This document shows, in pieces, positions 8,478 through 21,222 of a DNA stretch of 64,000 nt (positions within the stretch are counted from its first letter, which is position 1; every line of letters starts with the position of its first letter). Location: positions 5,518,001 to 5,582,000 of the forward strand of contig OY969623.1 in NCBI GenBank assembly GCA_963701675.1, read 5' to 3'. The DNA comes from G963701675 sp963701675 (lineage in GTDB: Bacteria > Planctomycetota > Planctomycetia > Gemmatales > Gemmataceae). Under the pieces are notes generated by a model. It did not search any database. It saw only the letters and a program-made list of their open reading frames with translations, and had not been told where the DNA came from. A program made the position numbers and the translations under genes.

Positions 8478-10234
8478 TACTTGGTTCCGTATTCGCGTTC
8501 CGCCGGCGCCCAACGAGTGATGACAACGTCTTGATAGTCAATTCGCGGATCACCGTCGGTGCGGTAGGCCAACGAGTGCTTTAGAAACTTCTGGTCGTCG
8601 CGTTGAGGGAAGTCCGTGCGTTGATGGCTTCCGCGTGATTCACGGCGGGCCAGCGCGCTAAACGCCACGGCTTCGGCGGCGTCGAGCAAGAAACCCAGTT
8701 CGATAGCGGTTGTTAACTCCGTGTTGAAGCTGTTGCTGCGGTCACTAATGCCCACCTGGCCATAGCGTTGTTTCAGTTCCCGGATTTTCTCACAGGTGCG
8801 GCGTAGGGAATCTTCTGTGCGGTAGATTCCGGCGCCTTCTTCCATGGTTTGGTTGAGATCGACACGAATCCCGGCAATGTTCTCTTTCCCCTGGCCACGG
8901 AACCAACGATCGACGATTCGACGTTGCTCATCGCCGGCTTGCGATTCCATTGCCTTGTGGTTGATCGTGCCGTGGTCTGCCGCGAATCGGACAGCGGCAC
9001 GGGCGGCGCGGGCGCCAAAGACGAGCAATTCCGTGAGCGAATTGGAGCCAAGCCGATTGGCGCCATTGAGACTCACACAAGCGCATTCGCCGGCCGCGAA
9101 TAGGCCCGGTAACGGCGTGGCCCCGTCTTTGTCGGTGTGAACCCCGCCCATCATGTAATGAACCACCGGGCGCACGGGAATCGGTTCGTAAACTGGATCG
9201 ATGCCCGCGTAGTTCTTCGCCAGTTCGCGGACGAAAGGTATTTTCTTGTTGATCTTTTTCTCACCCAGATGCCGCACATCAAGGTGGACCACATCGCCGT
9301 CCGGAGTCTTGATGGTGCGACCTTTTTCAAGCTCTTTCATGAATGCTTGCGAAAGCCGATCGCGTGGCCCCAGTTCCATCGTCGCCTTCTGAGGATGTTT
9401 CGGATCCTTGACATCAACCGGCTGGCCCAACTTGTAATCCTGAAGGTAGCGGTACCCGTCCTTATTCACGAGGACGCCGCCTTCTCCACGGGCGGCTTCC
9501 GTGATCAGAATGCCGGTGCCGGGCAATCCGGTCGGATGATACTGGACAAATTCCATGTCCTTGAGAGGCACCCCGGCACGATACGCCAGGCCCATGCCGT
9601 CGCCGGTCTTAATGGCGGCATTGGTGGTAAAGGGGAAGATTCGGCCGGACCCGCCGGTCGTGAGAATCACGGCTTTACCGAGCACCGCGCGCACTTGTCC
9701 GGTGCGCAGTTCGATCGCGGCCACACCCTGCACTCTGCCATCGTCGATCAGCAGGTGCGTGACAAACCACTCGTCGTAGCGGATGACGTTTTGGTATTTT
9801 TGCGATGTCTGGAAGAGCGCATGGAGCATATGGAAGCCGGTCTTGTCGGCCGCAAACCATGTTCGTTCGATCTTCATGCCGCCAAACGGCCGGACCGCGA
9901 CGTGACCATCAGCGTCTCGGCTCCACGGGCAGCCCCAGTGCTCGAGCTGAATCATCTCCGACACAGCTTCCTTGACGAATATCTCGACCGCGTCCTGGTC
10001 GGCCAGCCAGTCGGCGCCGGTGATCGTGTCCTTGGCGTGTGCCTCCAGGCTGTCATTGGACTTGATAACGGCCGCCGCTCCGCCTTCGGCGGAGACGGTG
10101 TGGCTTCGCATCGGATATACTTTGGAAAGCACACCCACGCTAAGCCGCGGATTCTCTTCCCCGACAGCGATTGCTGCTCGTAGCCCCGCTCCGCCGCCGC
10201 CAACTATGAGGATGTCGTGCGTCAATGAATCCAT
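8477..10234 (-). CDS. frdA: fumarate reductase/succinate dehydrogenase flavoprotein subunit
   Basis: 585 residues, about the length of the E. coli protein. The FAD-binding motif is ILIVGGGGAG at residues 8-17. His45 in SHTVSAEGG is the position that carries covalent FAD. VQYHPTGLPG and TEAARGEGG hold the substrate-binding His and the catalytic Arg. The enzyme interconverts fumarate and succinate on the cytoplasmic face. It is the first gene of frdABCD. No clear ribosome-binding site precedes the ATG. A DcuC-type carboxylate transporter lies about 11 kb away, which would fit fumarate respiration, but the direction of the reaction is not shown by the sequence. Confidence 0.94.
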   Translation of the reverse strand: MDSLTHDILIVGGGGAGLRAAIAVGEENPRLSVGVLSKVYPMRSHTVSAEGGAAAVIKSNDSLEAHAKDTITGADWLADQDAVEIFVKEAVSEMIQLEHWGCPWSRDADGHVAVRPFGGMKIERTWFAADKTGFHMLHALFQTSQKYQNVIRYDEWFVTHLLIDDGRVQGVAAIELRTGQVRAVLGKAVILTTGGSGRIFPFTTNAAIKTGDGMGLAYRAGVPLKDMEFVQYHPTGLPGTGILITEAARGEGGVLVNKDGYRYLQDYKLGQPVDVKDPKHPQKATMELGPRDRLSQAFMKELEKGRTIKTPDGDVVHLDVRHLGEKKINKKIPFVRELAKNYAGIDPVYEPIPVRPVVHYMMGGVHTDKDGATPLPGLFAAGECACVSLNGANRLGSNSLTELLVFGARAARAAVRFAADHGTINHKAMESQAGDEQRRIVDRWFRGQGKENIAGIRVDLNQTMEEGAGIYRTEDSLRRTCEKIRELKQRYGQVGISDRSNSFNTELTTAIELGFLLDAAEAVAFSALARRESRGSHQRTDFPQRDDQKFLKHSLAYRTDGDPRIDYQDVVITRWAPAEREYGTK

Positions 10235-10287
10235 GAGAACCGTTGTACAAACTAAGTAGTCAGTAGCCAGTAGTCGAGTAGCTAAGG

Positions 10288-13200
10288 CTATTCGGTTGAG
10301 ACGGTTTCGTAATCGCTACCGACGCTTTCGTTGTCGACCCAGTCCTCGAAGCGGACCGCGACTTGTTTCGACACCCCTGATTCCTGCATCGTGACGCCGT
10401 AGAGGACATCGGCCACCGCCATCGTCTTTTTGGAGTGCGTGACGATGATGAATTGTGAGCGATCGAGGAAATCGCGCAGTACCGCCGTGAATCGGCCGAT
10501 GTTGGCCTCATCCAGAGCCGCGTCGACTTCGTCGAGAATGCAGAACGGACTCGGCTTGCTACGGAAGATCGACAATAGAATCGCCACGGCGGTCAACGTC
10601 TTTTCACCGCCCGACATGAGAGAGATGCTGCGAAGTTCCTTACCGGGCGGGCGGGCGATGATTTCAATCCCGCTTTCGAGTACATCCGTCTCGTCTTCCA
10701 GGATGATGTCGGCCATGCCGCCGCCGAATAGTTTCCGAAATAACTCCTGGAAATGCACCCGCACCGTTTCGAACGTTTCGGTGAACAGTCGCCGACTATC
10801 GGCATTGATCGTGGAAATGATTTCTTCCAGCGATTGCTTCGCGGCCGTCAGATCGCTGAACTGCGTTTGAAGTGATTCAGCGCGATTTTGAAGCTCGGCG
10901 AGTTCTTGTAACGAATCCACATTGACGCTGCCCAGACGCCCTAACTTCCGGCGTAGCTCGGCAATTTCTTCGTTCGTCGCTTCAGGATTTAGCGGCGAGT
11001 CGACGGCAAGCGTGCCGTCGGTGGTTCCATGATCCTCGCGGAACGACTGGTACAAATCGGCCAGCTCGATCTGATAATCCTCGCGGAGCCGGCCGGCGAC
11101 CGAGTCGCGCTGGTGGCGCAGCTCATTGGCGGCAAGCTCGTGAACATGTGCTTGCTCCTGCTGAGCGCGCCACTCGGCGCTGATGGCTTGAGTTCGATCC
11201 GTAAGTTGCTGCCGCTCCGTGCGGCGGCGGTCGCGCTCGGCGTTGAGCCCGGTCAAATCTCGTTCCGCTAACTCCTTATCGGTTGCCGCCTTCGTCAGCG
11301 CGACGGTCGCCTCCTCGATCATTCGCTGACATTCTTCATGCCGTGTTCGGATTGCCGTGATATGAGCCGTCGCTTCACGCTGCTCGTTCTGCCGGTCTTC
11401 GTAATCACCAAGTAGTTGCCGATGCTGAACGCGGAGACCGGCGAGGCGTTCCTCGATCTGTGCGAGACTTACCTTAGCCGCGGTTACCTCCTGTTGCCGC
11501 AATTGTCGTTGGCCTTCCCGATCGCGGAGTTCGCGTTCGGCGTCATCGAGACGCGCCTGCAACAACTGAACGTCACGGTCGGCGGATTCGGCGGCAGTCT
11601 GGGCTTGTCGCCAGTCGCGCTCGTTTCGCTCCAGGTCAGCCGCCACACGGTTGATCTCGCCTTGTGTTAGCGACACCTCTTCGTGCAATCCTTCATGACG
11701 TTCTCGGCGTTGTCCAATGCGCGAGCGAAGGTCGGCGGCTTGCTCCGTGATCACGCTTATTTCGTTCTGCAAACCCTCAATATGCCGGTCTAAGTCGACA
11801 ACATGGTCTCGGACGCCGTGCAATTCGCGATCCGAGCTTTCGACTCGAACGTCGAGAGCGGCGATGCGTTCACGCAACTCGCGGAGTTCGCTTTTCCGTG
11901 AGAGAATCCCCGTCTCCGGGCGATACGTGCCAACGGTGAGTGTGCCATCTGAATCGAGCAACTCACCCTGCAATGTGACGAAGCGATATTCCGGAACTTG
12001 TGCCGCCAGGCGCGCGCGTCGGCAAGCTCTCGAACGATGAGCGTTCGTCCCAGCAACTGCGCCGGCAACGCTGCCAATTCTCGCTGTTCACATTTCACAA
12101 CGTCCGCCGCAATCGCGACCAGGCCGGGATGATTGACGATCGACTCAGGTAAGTTGTGGTCCGGGAGCGTGTGTGGAAGCATCGGGACAAAGCTCACCCG
12201 GCTACTGAATGGCCGCGAATGGCGACCTAAGGCGTCAGCCAAGAGGTCAATGTTGCGAACTACAAAGTGCTGCGCCTGATCGCCGAGCGCCAAGTCGATC
12301 AACGCCGCATACTGCCGATCAACGGTCAGAAACTCGGCGACGATTCCCAACACCGTCTGCCAAGGATTGTTATCTTCGTGGCCTTGAGCGCCGAGGACCG
12401 CCAACACTTCACGAACGCCCGTTCCGAGTCCCTCGTGTGCTTGCTCAAGCCCTTCAAGGACTTCGATCCGGTTGGCTAACCCGCTGCGATTGGCCCGTAG
12501 TTCCGAGAGAACGACAGTCAGCTCTTCAACCGTGCCCTGGAGCCGTTCACGCTCCGCGCCTGCTCCGTCAAGTTGTTGCGTCCGGCAGTCAATTGATCCT
12601 GAAGCGCACGCTCAGCCCGCGTGAGTTCTTGCAACTCAAGGTCCAAGGTGGCCAGGTGTTCGGCCGCTTCTTCCGTTCGATGAAGCAAACGGTCACGCTC
12701 TGCGCAAGTGATCAAGTCGCGCCTGGTGTGAGACGGCGTCGTTGTGCAACCGCGCCGCCTGACGCATGCGCTCTAGATGTTCGCCCTTGTCCGCTTGGGT
12801 CTGCGCTTGCAATTCAACGACGCGATCAACCGTCGCGGCCAGTTCATGTTCCAAAACCTGGACACGATTCCGTTGGTCGTGTACGTGGTTCTCGATTTGA
12901 GCCAACTCGGTAGATGCGCGGGCCACCTCTGTCGCTAGATTCTCGACGCGAGACGCAGATTCGCTGATCCGAACTTCGGTGACGGTAAGCTCGTTTGAGA
13001 GATCTTGCCGCAGCGACGTTTCGTGGTTCAGCGTCGTCTCAGCGGTCGCGATCTGTTGGCAGGCCTGCGCATGTTTGGATTCGTGCTCGTGGATTGCCGC
13101 GCCTAGCTGCTCGAGGACATTCTCGATATGGCGAGCCTCATTGTCCCATGTCTCTAATTGCGCCGAGCGCTCGGCGAGTCCATCACGCAAGCCGTCCAGT

Positions 13201-13937
13201 ACATCCGTTTCGCCGCGCATGCGTTCGGTTAGGTCTTGATATTCGTGGAGTCCTAAGGCAATGCGTAGTTCCTGTAGTCGGCTGTTGTACTCCTGATATC
13301 GTTGAGCCTTTGCCGCCTGGAGCTTCACGCTACGAAGCTGCTTCTCGACTTCCTCGATGATGTCTTTCAGCCGTTCGAGATTCTGATCGACGCGCTCGAG
13401 CTTGCGGATAGTTTCAAGCTTCTTGGCCTTGAATCGGCTGATGCCGGCCGCTTCCTCAAAGATGGTGCGCCGTTCGCGGGTCGACGCCTGCAAAAGCACA
13501 TCGACCTTGCCTTGCTCGATGATGCTGTAGGCGTCGGTGCCGGCGCCGGTCCCCAGAAATAGGTCCTTGACGTCGCGCAGTCGGCTGGGTTGATGATTGA
13601 TGAGATACTCGCCCTCGCCGTCACGATACACGCGGCGAGTGATGGCCACTTCGTCGGCCTCGGTCAGAAGCGCGCGTTGACTGTTGTCGAAAGTGAGCGT
13701 AACTTCGGCCAATCCTAGGCTGCGGCGCGAAGTCGAGCCGTTGAAGATCACATCCGCCATTTCGCCGCCGCGCAGACTCTTGGCACTTTGTTCGCCCAGG
13801 GTCCAGCGCACGGCGTCGACGATGTTGCTCTTGCCGCTGCCGTTGGGCCCGACGACGGCGGTAATTCCGGCGGGAAAATCGAAATGGGTCTTGTCAGCGA
13901 AACTCTTGAAACCGATCAGTTCCAGACGTTTGAGCAT
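10288..13937 (-). CDS. smc: chromosome segregation ATPase SMC, with three apparent frameshifts
   Basis: The four pieces together give a protein of ~1215 residues, normal for SMC. Piece one (12693-13937) has the Walker A motif GPNGSGKSNIVDAV and a coiled coil. Piece two (12518-12715) continues the coil. Piece three (about 12000-12570) contains the hinge (VDRQYAALIDLALGDQAQHF). Piece four (10288-about 12020) has the second coil, signature MSGGEKTLTAVA and Walker B FCILDEVDAALDEA. Junctions fall near 12694-12706, 12540-12575 and a (GC)4 run at 12009-12018; removing one GC there restores LADARLAAQVPEYRF. SMC is a conserved housekeeping condensin subunit, so three true disruptions are unlikely and assembly errors are suspected. 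ATG 13937 is chosen over TTG 13952. Confidence 0.88.
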
Positions 13938-14195
13938 TCCGTCCCCAAGCAACGACCTTGTTGATCGGCGAGGCTTGGCGTCCGTGCATGGCCGCCCGAG
14001 ACTCGCCGGCGAAGCCCCGGTGAGTCTTGCCTCACTGTTCCATTGTGAAGAGTTAACCTAGTTTTTTCAACGAGAGTGACGGTGCTGCTTATCCAAGATG
14101 TCACATCGTATCATCGGCAAGGTGAGAACGTTGGTTTAAGCGAAAGCAAAAGGCAGCGGCGTACGCCGGGAAGCTCTGGAAACCATTGCGACTTC

Positions 14196-15923
14196 TTAAT
14201 CAGTCTGTTCAGCTTTCGTTAGCGGCGGAAGACTAGCACTTGATGCTCGATCCTTGGACATCGCCTTGTCGGACTTAAGGAGTTCCGGATTCGTGGCCCC
14301 GTCACGGGCCAGGTCGTGTATTGATGTTGCGCTCGGCAGTGCGTCGACAGCCAGCTTGCAGCTTAGGGAACCGAACTTTCCGGCCTGTTGTAGGATATCC
14401 ACGATTTCGGGGTAAGTGACGCCCAGATCGGCCAGGTTTCGTATCACATCATTCACTTTCAAAGTGCATTGCCGCGCGCGGGTCCTTTGCCCACCGACAT
14501 TCGCCCCAAAGTGCAACGGGTGTCGTCTTGCGGCGCCGTGACCGTGAAATCTCCGGCCCGGAAGGCGAACGGCGGCACGAAGGCGACGTCGTCGCCGAAT
14601 AGGACGACTTCCGCTCGGCGAGTGGTGGATGCGTGGACCAGCGGCGCTGAGCCGGGCGCCGTTTGGTGCAACCAGAACGAGTCGGTCAACAATTCGCCTT
14701 GAACGGCCGCGTCGTGTTCATCGAGTGTACGCAGCGCGCGGAACGCTCCAAATCGGACCTCGGCTTCGGATGAAGCAATTAATTCACGCAGCTTGACTCG
14801 GCTGATCGGTTCATCAAGCGATGCAAGTGCGGTCAACCCAAGCCCCCGCAATGTTGGCTGGGTCTCGATCATCCGGGCGAGCTCCTCGCCGGCAGCCGGA
14901 TGCCCGAGGTACGCCAGTGTCTCGGCGGAAGCGAACCGCACTAGAACATGCTCACTTTCGATGCCGCGTTTGAGTGCCGGGATGCTGCTTTTTCCAAGCG
15001 CTTCCAAGCGCAACGCGGCGACGATGGTGGTTGCCGGGTCGACTAGTTCTTCCTCCAACTTCTGTCGATAGGGACTGTCGGCCGGCGGATTCTCTTGGAC
15101 TGGAATGAGCCGGATGACACGCATGAAGCGGGGCAAGTTGAGCCGGTATTGCGGCGGAATATCCAGCGTCAAATAGGATTTCGTTTTCGCGACGGCTAAC
15201 TCGGTCGGCATGCCGGGCAACGAGCCGTGCATGGTCGTATTGATTCGTTCGGCAATCCGTTGAACGACCGGCGCGCTTTCGTACTTGCTGTCCATCACGA
15301 CCCAAATGCCCCGAGCAATCTGCGACTTTCCTCCGCCCCACACCCGGCCGCGGCAGGGGTTATTCGCTTCCTCGCCGTCGCCGCCGACCGTGATGGGGCG
15401 CTTCCGCGCGGACCAGTTTGTGTCCCAGAAACGTGCGGTTCGCTCCTTCGAAGGAAGGGTTCAGGTTCTTGGCGGTGTCGTAGTTAACAAGGTGGCACTC
15501 CTTTAAATAGCCGCCGCGCAAACTCGTTGTTTTGCTTTGCGGAGGAAGCACGATTTCGATGTCGAGTGCTTCGCCTTTCCGCACACCCGCTGGAATGACC
15601 GCGGAAACCAGGACCAAGGAATGGTTCGGAGATTCCAGAATATCCTTCACACCTTCGACGCCGCGCTTGCGAAGTTGATCCTCGAGCAGCGTGCGAAAGC
15701 TACCCGGAGGTGCAGCACCGCCGGTGCCGTCGAGCCCGACCACGATTCCGACGCCGCTAACCGGAATTCCCTCCGCCTGCCCGAAACTGTTCATGACCTT
15801 GCCGACGGTCAAAACCTCGGTTTCCTTCTTCGGAATGTCCGGCGTCTGGAATGGCGTGAGCGGGTTCAGACACCCTGCCAGCGCGAACAGTCCCATTCTC
15901 ACGAGCCAATGGCGTCGGTTCAT
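14196..15923 (-). CDS. FlgI-like lipoprotein with HEAT repeats, with two apparent frameshifts
   Basis: Three frames join to about 575 residues. Residues 1-20 hold a signal with lipobox LAGC. The N-terminal half has VSGVGIVVGLDGTGG and ESPNHSLVLVSAVIPAGVRKG, matching the opening of the flagellar P-ring protein FlgI. The middle (IPALKRGIESEHVLVRFASA and similar) is made of HEAT repeats, not part of canonical FlgI. The tail (VNDVIRNLADLGVTYPEIVD) again resembles FlgI C-termini. The breaks are at a CCCC run (15395-15398) and near 14460-14466; removing one C at the first gives LVRAEAPITVGGDGEEANN. No flagellar gene is nearby, so a non-flagellar envelope role is possible. Gene symbol withheld for that reason. 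Confidence 0.75.
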
Positions 15924-16098
15924 GTGAATATCCCTGTGCGTAAGCCGACCGCAGCCACCGAGTTACGCAGTGGCTAGAATCCGGGGTTTAGGCAATAAAG
16001 AGGGCGGACGATACGGAGTTGTCCACGTGGTGTCAAGCGAGGAACTAACGGTGCTTGTGCGCCTCGGAGTCGGCAACGTTCGTGTCATTCTGCACGTT

Positions 16099-16452
16099 TC
16101 AACCGAGCATGCCGTATGCAGCCAATAGGCCAACCTCCACCCGCTGCACGTCGTCTCGCCGTAGGTTCCCAAGACGACGCGTGAGCTTTTCCTTACCGAG
16201 GGTTGTCGCTTGGTAGCAAATGGCGAAGGAATCCTTCTTTAAACCACCCGATCCAGCTCGAAGCAACACGACGGCAGGACCACGTGTACGGCACTTTTCG
16301 GACGTTGTGATGGGCACTCCCAGCACCGTAGTCCAACGTGGATTGGTGTTGAACACGTCGTCAGAAAGTATGAGAAAGGGTCGGCTTCCGCCTTGTTCAC
16401 CGCGAGAACGCCGTGGTTCAAGATCGCCCCAATAGATGTCCCCGCGCTTCAA
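16099..16452 (-). CDS. PemK/MazF-family mRNA interferase toxin
   Basis: 117 residues. It opens MKRGDIYWGDLEP, the standard start of the MazF/PemK fold, then SRPFLILSDDVFNTNPRW and TTVLGVPITTSEKCR, covering the conserved Arg, Ser and Thr positions of the RNA-cleaving site. The family inhibits growth by sequence-specific mRNA cleavage. The start codon is TTG, and it overlaps the stop of the upstream antitoxin gene (TTGA), so toxin output is probably coupled to and lower than antitoxin output. The target sequence cannot be predicted from this reading. Confidence 0.88.
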   Translation of the reverse strand: MKRGDIYWGDLEPRRSRGEQGGSRPFLILSDDVFNTNPRWTTVLGVPITTSEKCRTRGPAVVLLRAGSGGLKKDSFAICYQATTLGKEKLTRRLGNLRRDDVQRVEVGLLAAYGMLG

Positions 16453-16700
16453 TCTTTGTCCTCCGCAAGCGCTTCGAGACTCGCGGATTCCAACGCCTCA
16501 TCGCGAACCTCGCGGTTGGCGATGGCTTGCTCTACCATTGCCTGCATGGCGGCTTGATGTTGGCGGCGTTCCTCGTCGTTGATCGCTTCGATGAGCACCT
16601 TCCGGGCGAACTCGGCGGGCTTTAATCCATGGCGCCCTGCCAAAGCCGCCAGTCGCGGTTTAAACTCAAGTGGCAACCGAATGGTCATCTCGTTCATCAT
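16449..16700 (-). CDS. ribbon-helix-helix-type antitoxin
   Basis: 83 residues. The N-terminal MNEMTIRLPLEFKPRLAALA, then GLKPAEFARKVLIEAIN, fits a ribbon-helix-helix DNA-binding domain. The remainder is a charged helix rich in Glu and Ala (ALESASLEALAEDKD) that would wrap the toxin. It is the first gene of the pair, with the toxin directly overlapping downstream. GAAGG lies six bases before the ATG at 16700. Such antitoxins usually repress their own promoter. Confidence 0.82.
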   Translation of the reverse strand: MMNEMTIRLPLEFKPRLAALAGRHGLKPAEFARKVLIEAINDEERRQHQAAMQAMVEQAIANREVRDEALESASLEALAEDKD

Positions 16701-16738
16701 TAAGAACCTTCAAACAGAACCTCAGCTCACACCTAAGA

Positions 16739-16767
16739 ATCGTATCGAACGGTAGAACCTATCACAA
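16739..16767 (-). promoter_or_regulatory. putative sigma-70 promoter of the toxin-antitoxin operon
   Basis: On the minus strand TTGTGA (16762-16767) and TACGAT (16739-16744) are separated by 17 bases. Each matches the consensus hexamer at four of six positions. Transcription would begin about 30 bases before the antitoxin ATG. This is a pattern match only. Confidence 0.4.
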
Positions 16768-16804
16768 CATCTATAGGGGCAGAAAGGTGGAAATGAGGTG
16801 CGGC

Positions 16805-19441
<2,637 letters not shown>

Positions 19442-19789
19442 TTCGTTTCTCCAGGCATTAGATTGCGATTCGTCCGACTGCGATTCGGGTTGGTTAGCAA
19501 ATCGTATACCGATACGGTCGTTCCTAAGAGCGTTACAAAATAAGGATTTACGTCTGCGAGGGAATTGGCGAGGAGTGCGTGAAGTGACAATTCTGTCAGG
19601 AGCAGCGTCAAATATGACCCAACGTGCGTTTCCGATCTATTGGCCCGTTCAGGATGCCAGGGCCGAAACGGTTCGACTTAAATTCGTTGACAGTGTAATT
19701 TGCCAACATTAAGATATCGTAATCTTTCCGTAATGAACTCGCGCGCGACTGCGCCTACTTTCAAGCGGCGGAAAGGCCGGTTCGATTCG
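19442..19789. other. 348-bp divergent intergenic region
   Basis: The gap lies between clpB (minus) and the lipoprotein-DUF1559 pair (plus), so it should hold promoters for both. The only structure I see is the small palindrome CGTATACCGATACG at 19502-19515, 61 bases upstream of clpB. No gene, terminator or heat-shock operator is evident. Confidence 0.4.
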
Positions 19790-20200
19790 ATGCGTTGGCT
19801 TTTTGCTTTTGCGGTGATCGCTTGGGCTGGCTGCGGTCCGAAGATGGTCGAATCGGAGGTGAAACCAACGCACCCGGTTCGTGGGAAGTTGCTCTTCGAG
19901 GGGCAGCCGACGCCGAATGCGATCGTGAAGTTTTACGCCGTCGACGGGGACACGGGCGACCGGATTCCGCGTGGCCGGTGTCAGAAAGACGGGACGTTTC
20001 AAATATCGACTTATGGGAAAGACGATGGCGCGCCCGAAGGGCGGTACAAGGTGACCGTGACGTGGAACAAAGCCGGCGCTGACGGTGAGAGCACGAACGA
20101 CTTGCCCGCGCGCTACGCCAAGCCAGAGACTTCAAACATTCCCGAGATCGAGATCGGGCCAGGCAACAACGAGCTGCCTGTCATTCATCTTCGAAGATAA
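19790..20200 (+). CDS. lipoprotein with carboxypeptidase-regulatory/transthyretin-like domain
   Basis: About 136 residues. The signal FAFAVIAWAGC is followed by a mature part with HPVRGKLLFEGQPTPNAIVK and the later PEGRYKVTVTWNK. This is the same class of beta-sandwich lipoprotein as the one at 1364-1852, and it likewise sits directly beside a DUF1559 gene (30 bases downstream). The start at 19790 is chosen because it precedes the signal sequence; an in-frame ATG at 19733 would add a basic leader. Function unknown; probably outer-envelope. Confidence 0.78.
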   Translation: MRWLFAFAVIAWAGCGPKMVESEVKPTHPVRGKLLFEGQPTPNAIVKFYAVDGDTGDRIPRGRCQKDGTFQISTYGKDDGAPEGRYKVTVTWNKAGADGESTNDLPARYAKPETSNIPEIEIGPGNNELPVIHLRR

Positions 20201-20229
20201 CCACGGGTTTTACTCGCAGAGGGAAATCG

Positions 20230-21204
20230 ATGAGACGTGAACTGAATGTGCGGCGCGGCTTCACATTGATCGAACTGCTGGTGGTGATCGCGATCATCGG
20301 CATCTTGATCGCATTACTTCTGCCCGCAGTTCAGAAGGTGCGCGAGGCAGCCAATCGCACCCAGTGCACCAACAACATGAAGCAGATGGGCCTGGCCCTC
20401 CACGGCTTTCATGACGCCTACGGGTGCTTCCCCGCCTCGGGCTGGACCAAACCTGGGATCAACAACCCGTGGGGCTCGTACCACGGATGGCGCGCTTTCA
20501 TCCTCCCATACGTCGAGCAACAGAGCTTGCAAAAGCTATGCGACCTGACCCAGCACTGGTGGATCGGTCCGCAGAACTTGCACGCAGCGTCGCAGCGAGT
20601 GAAGATGTATGAATGTCCGACGGTTCCGATGCGAGAAATCGTCAAGTCCGCCATCGAGCACGATCCGCGCCCAGCCATGAGCTTCCCCGAACCGATTGCT
20701 CCCACGGATTACGAAGCGTGCATGGGGGTCAAGTCAATCATAGACGAGGTGCTCTACCCGACGACGGCAACTAGCCGATCGGTGATGTTCCGTGATTCTT
20801 CCATCCGTATACCACAGATAACCGACGGCGCATCCAACACCATCATGGTCGTCGAGTGTGCCGCGCGGCCGATTATCTACTTTGGCGATGAGCTTGCCAT
20901 CGACCCACAAACGGGACAGAAAGAAACGAACGACCAAGGCATTGGCTGGATCGACAGCGAAGGCGGATTCAGTCTAGACGGCGCAAGCGCCGATGGGAAA
21001 GACCAAGGCCTAGGTCCGATCCTAACTCCGGTGGCGATCAACGCCACAAACTGGAACGAGGCATATAGCTTTCATCCCGGCGGCGCCAATTTCCTGTTTG
21101 CGGACGGGCACGTCCAATTCATTCGTGAGAATGTCAAGATCGCAACGTTCGCCGCGTTGGTTACGCGTACTGCCGGGGAAACTCCGAACTCCAGCGACTA
21201 TTGA
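20230..21204 (+). CDS. DUF1559 prepilin-like protein
   Basis: 324 residues, intact. GFTLIELLVVIAIIGILIAL at residues 10-29 is the prepilin cleavage and hydrophobic segment, then VQKVREAANRTQCTNNMKQM. The C-terminus has FHPGGANFLFADGHVQFI, the H-x9-DG motif. GAGGGA precedes the ATG by six bases. It follows a regulatory-domain lipoprotein by 29 bases and forms a two-gene unit with it. Family function unknown. Confidence 0.9.
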   Translation: MRRELNVRRGFTLIELLVVIAIIGILIALLLPAVQKVREAANRTQCTNNMKQMGLALHGFHDAYGCFPASGWTKPGINNPWGSYHGWRAFILPYVEQQSLQKLCDLTQHWWIGPQNLHAASQRVKMYECPTVPMREIVKSAIEHDPRPAMSFPEPIAPTDYEACMGVKSIIDEVLYPTTATSRSVMFRDSSIRIPQITDGASNTIMVVECAARPIIYFGDELAIDPQTGQKETNDQGIGWIDSEGGFSLDGASADGKDQGLGPILTPVAINATNWNEAYSFHPGGANFLFADGHVQFIRENVKIATFAALVTRTAGETPNSSDY

Positions 21205-21222
21205 GTCGGCGCGCTGCTAACC

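Noticed and set aside
9137..10183. A 348-codon plus-strand open frame opposite frdA
   Set aside because: It lies entirely within the well-supported frdA gene and shows no protein family features; it is an antisense shadow.
10255..10287. AGTAG-type short repeats between frdA and smc considered as a regulatory array
   Set aside because: The repeats are short and irregular, and similar simple runs occur near 26733; no binding site pattern is evident.
15963..16172. A 69-codon minus-strand frame after the toxin gene
   Set aside because: It overlaps the toxin in another frame and has no recognisable features.
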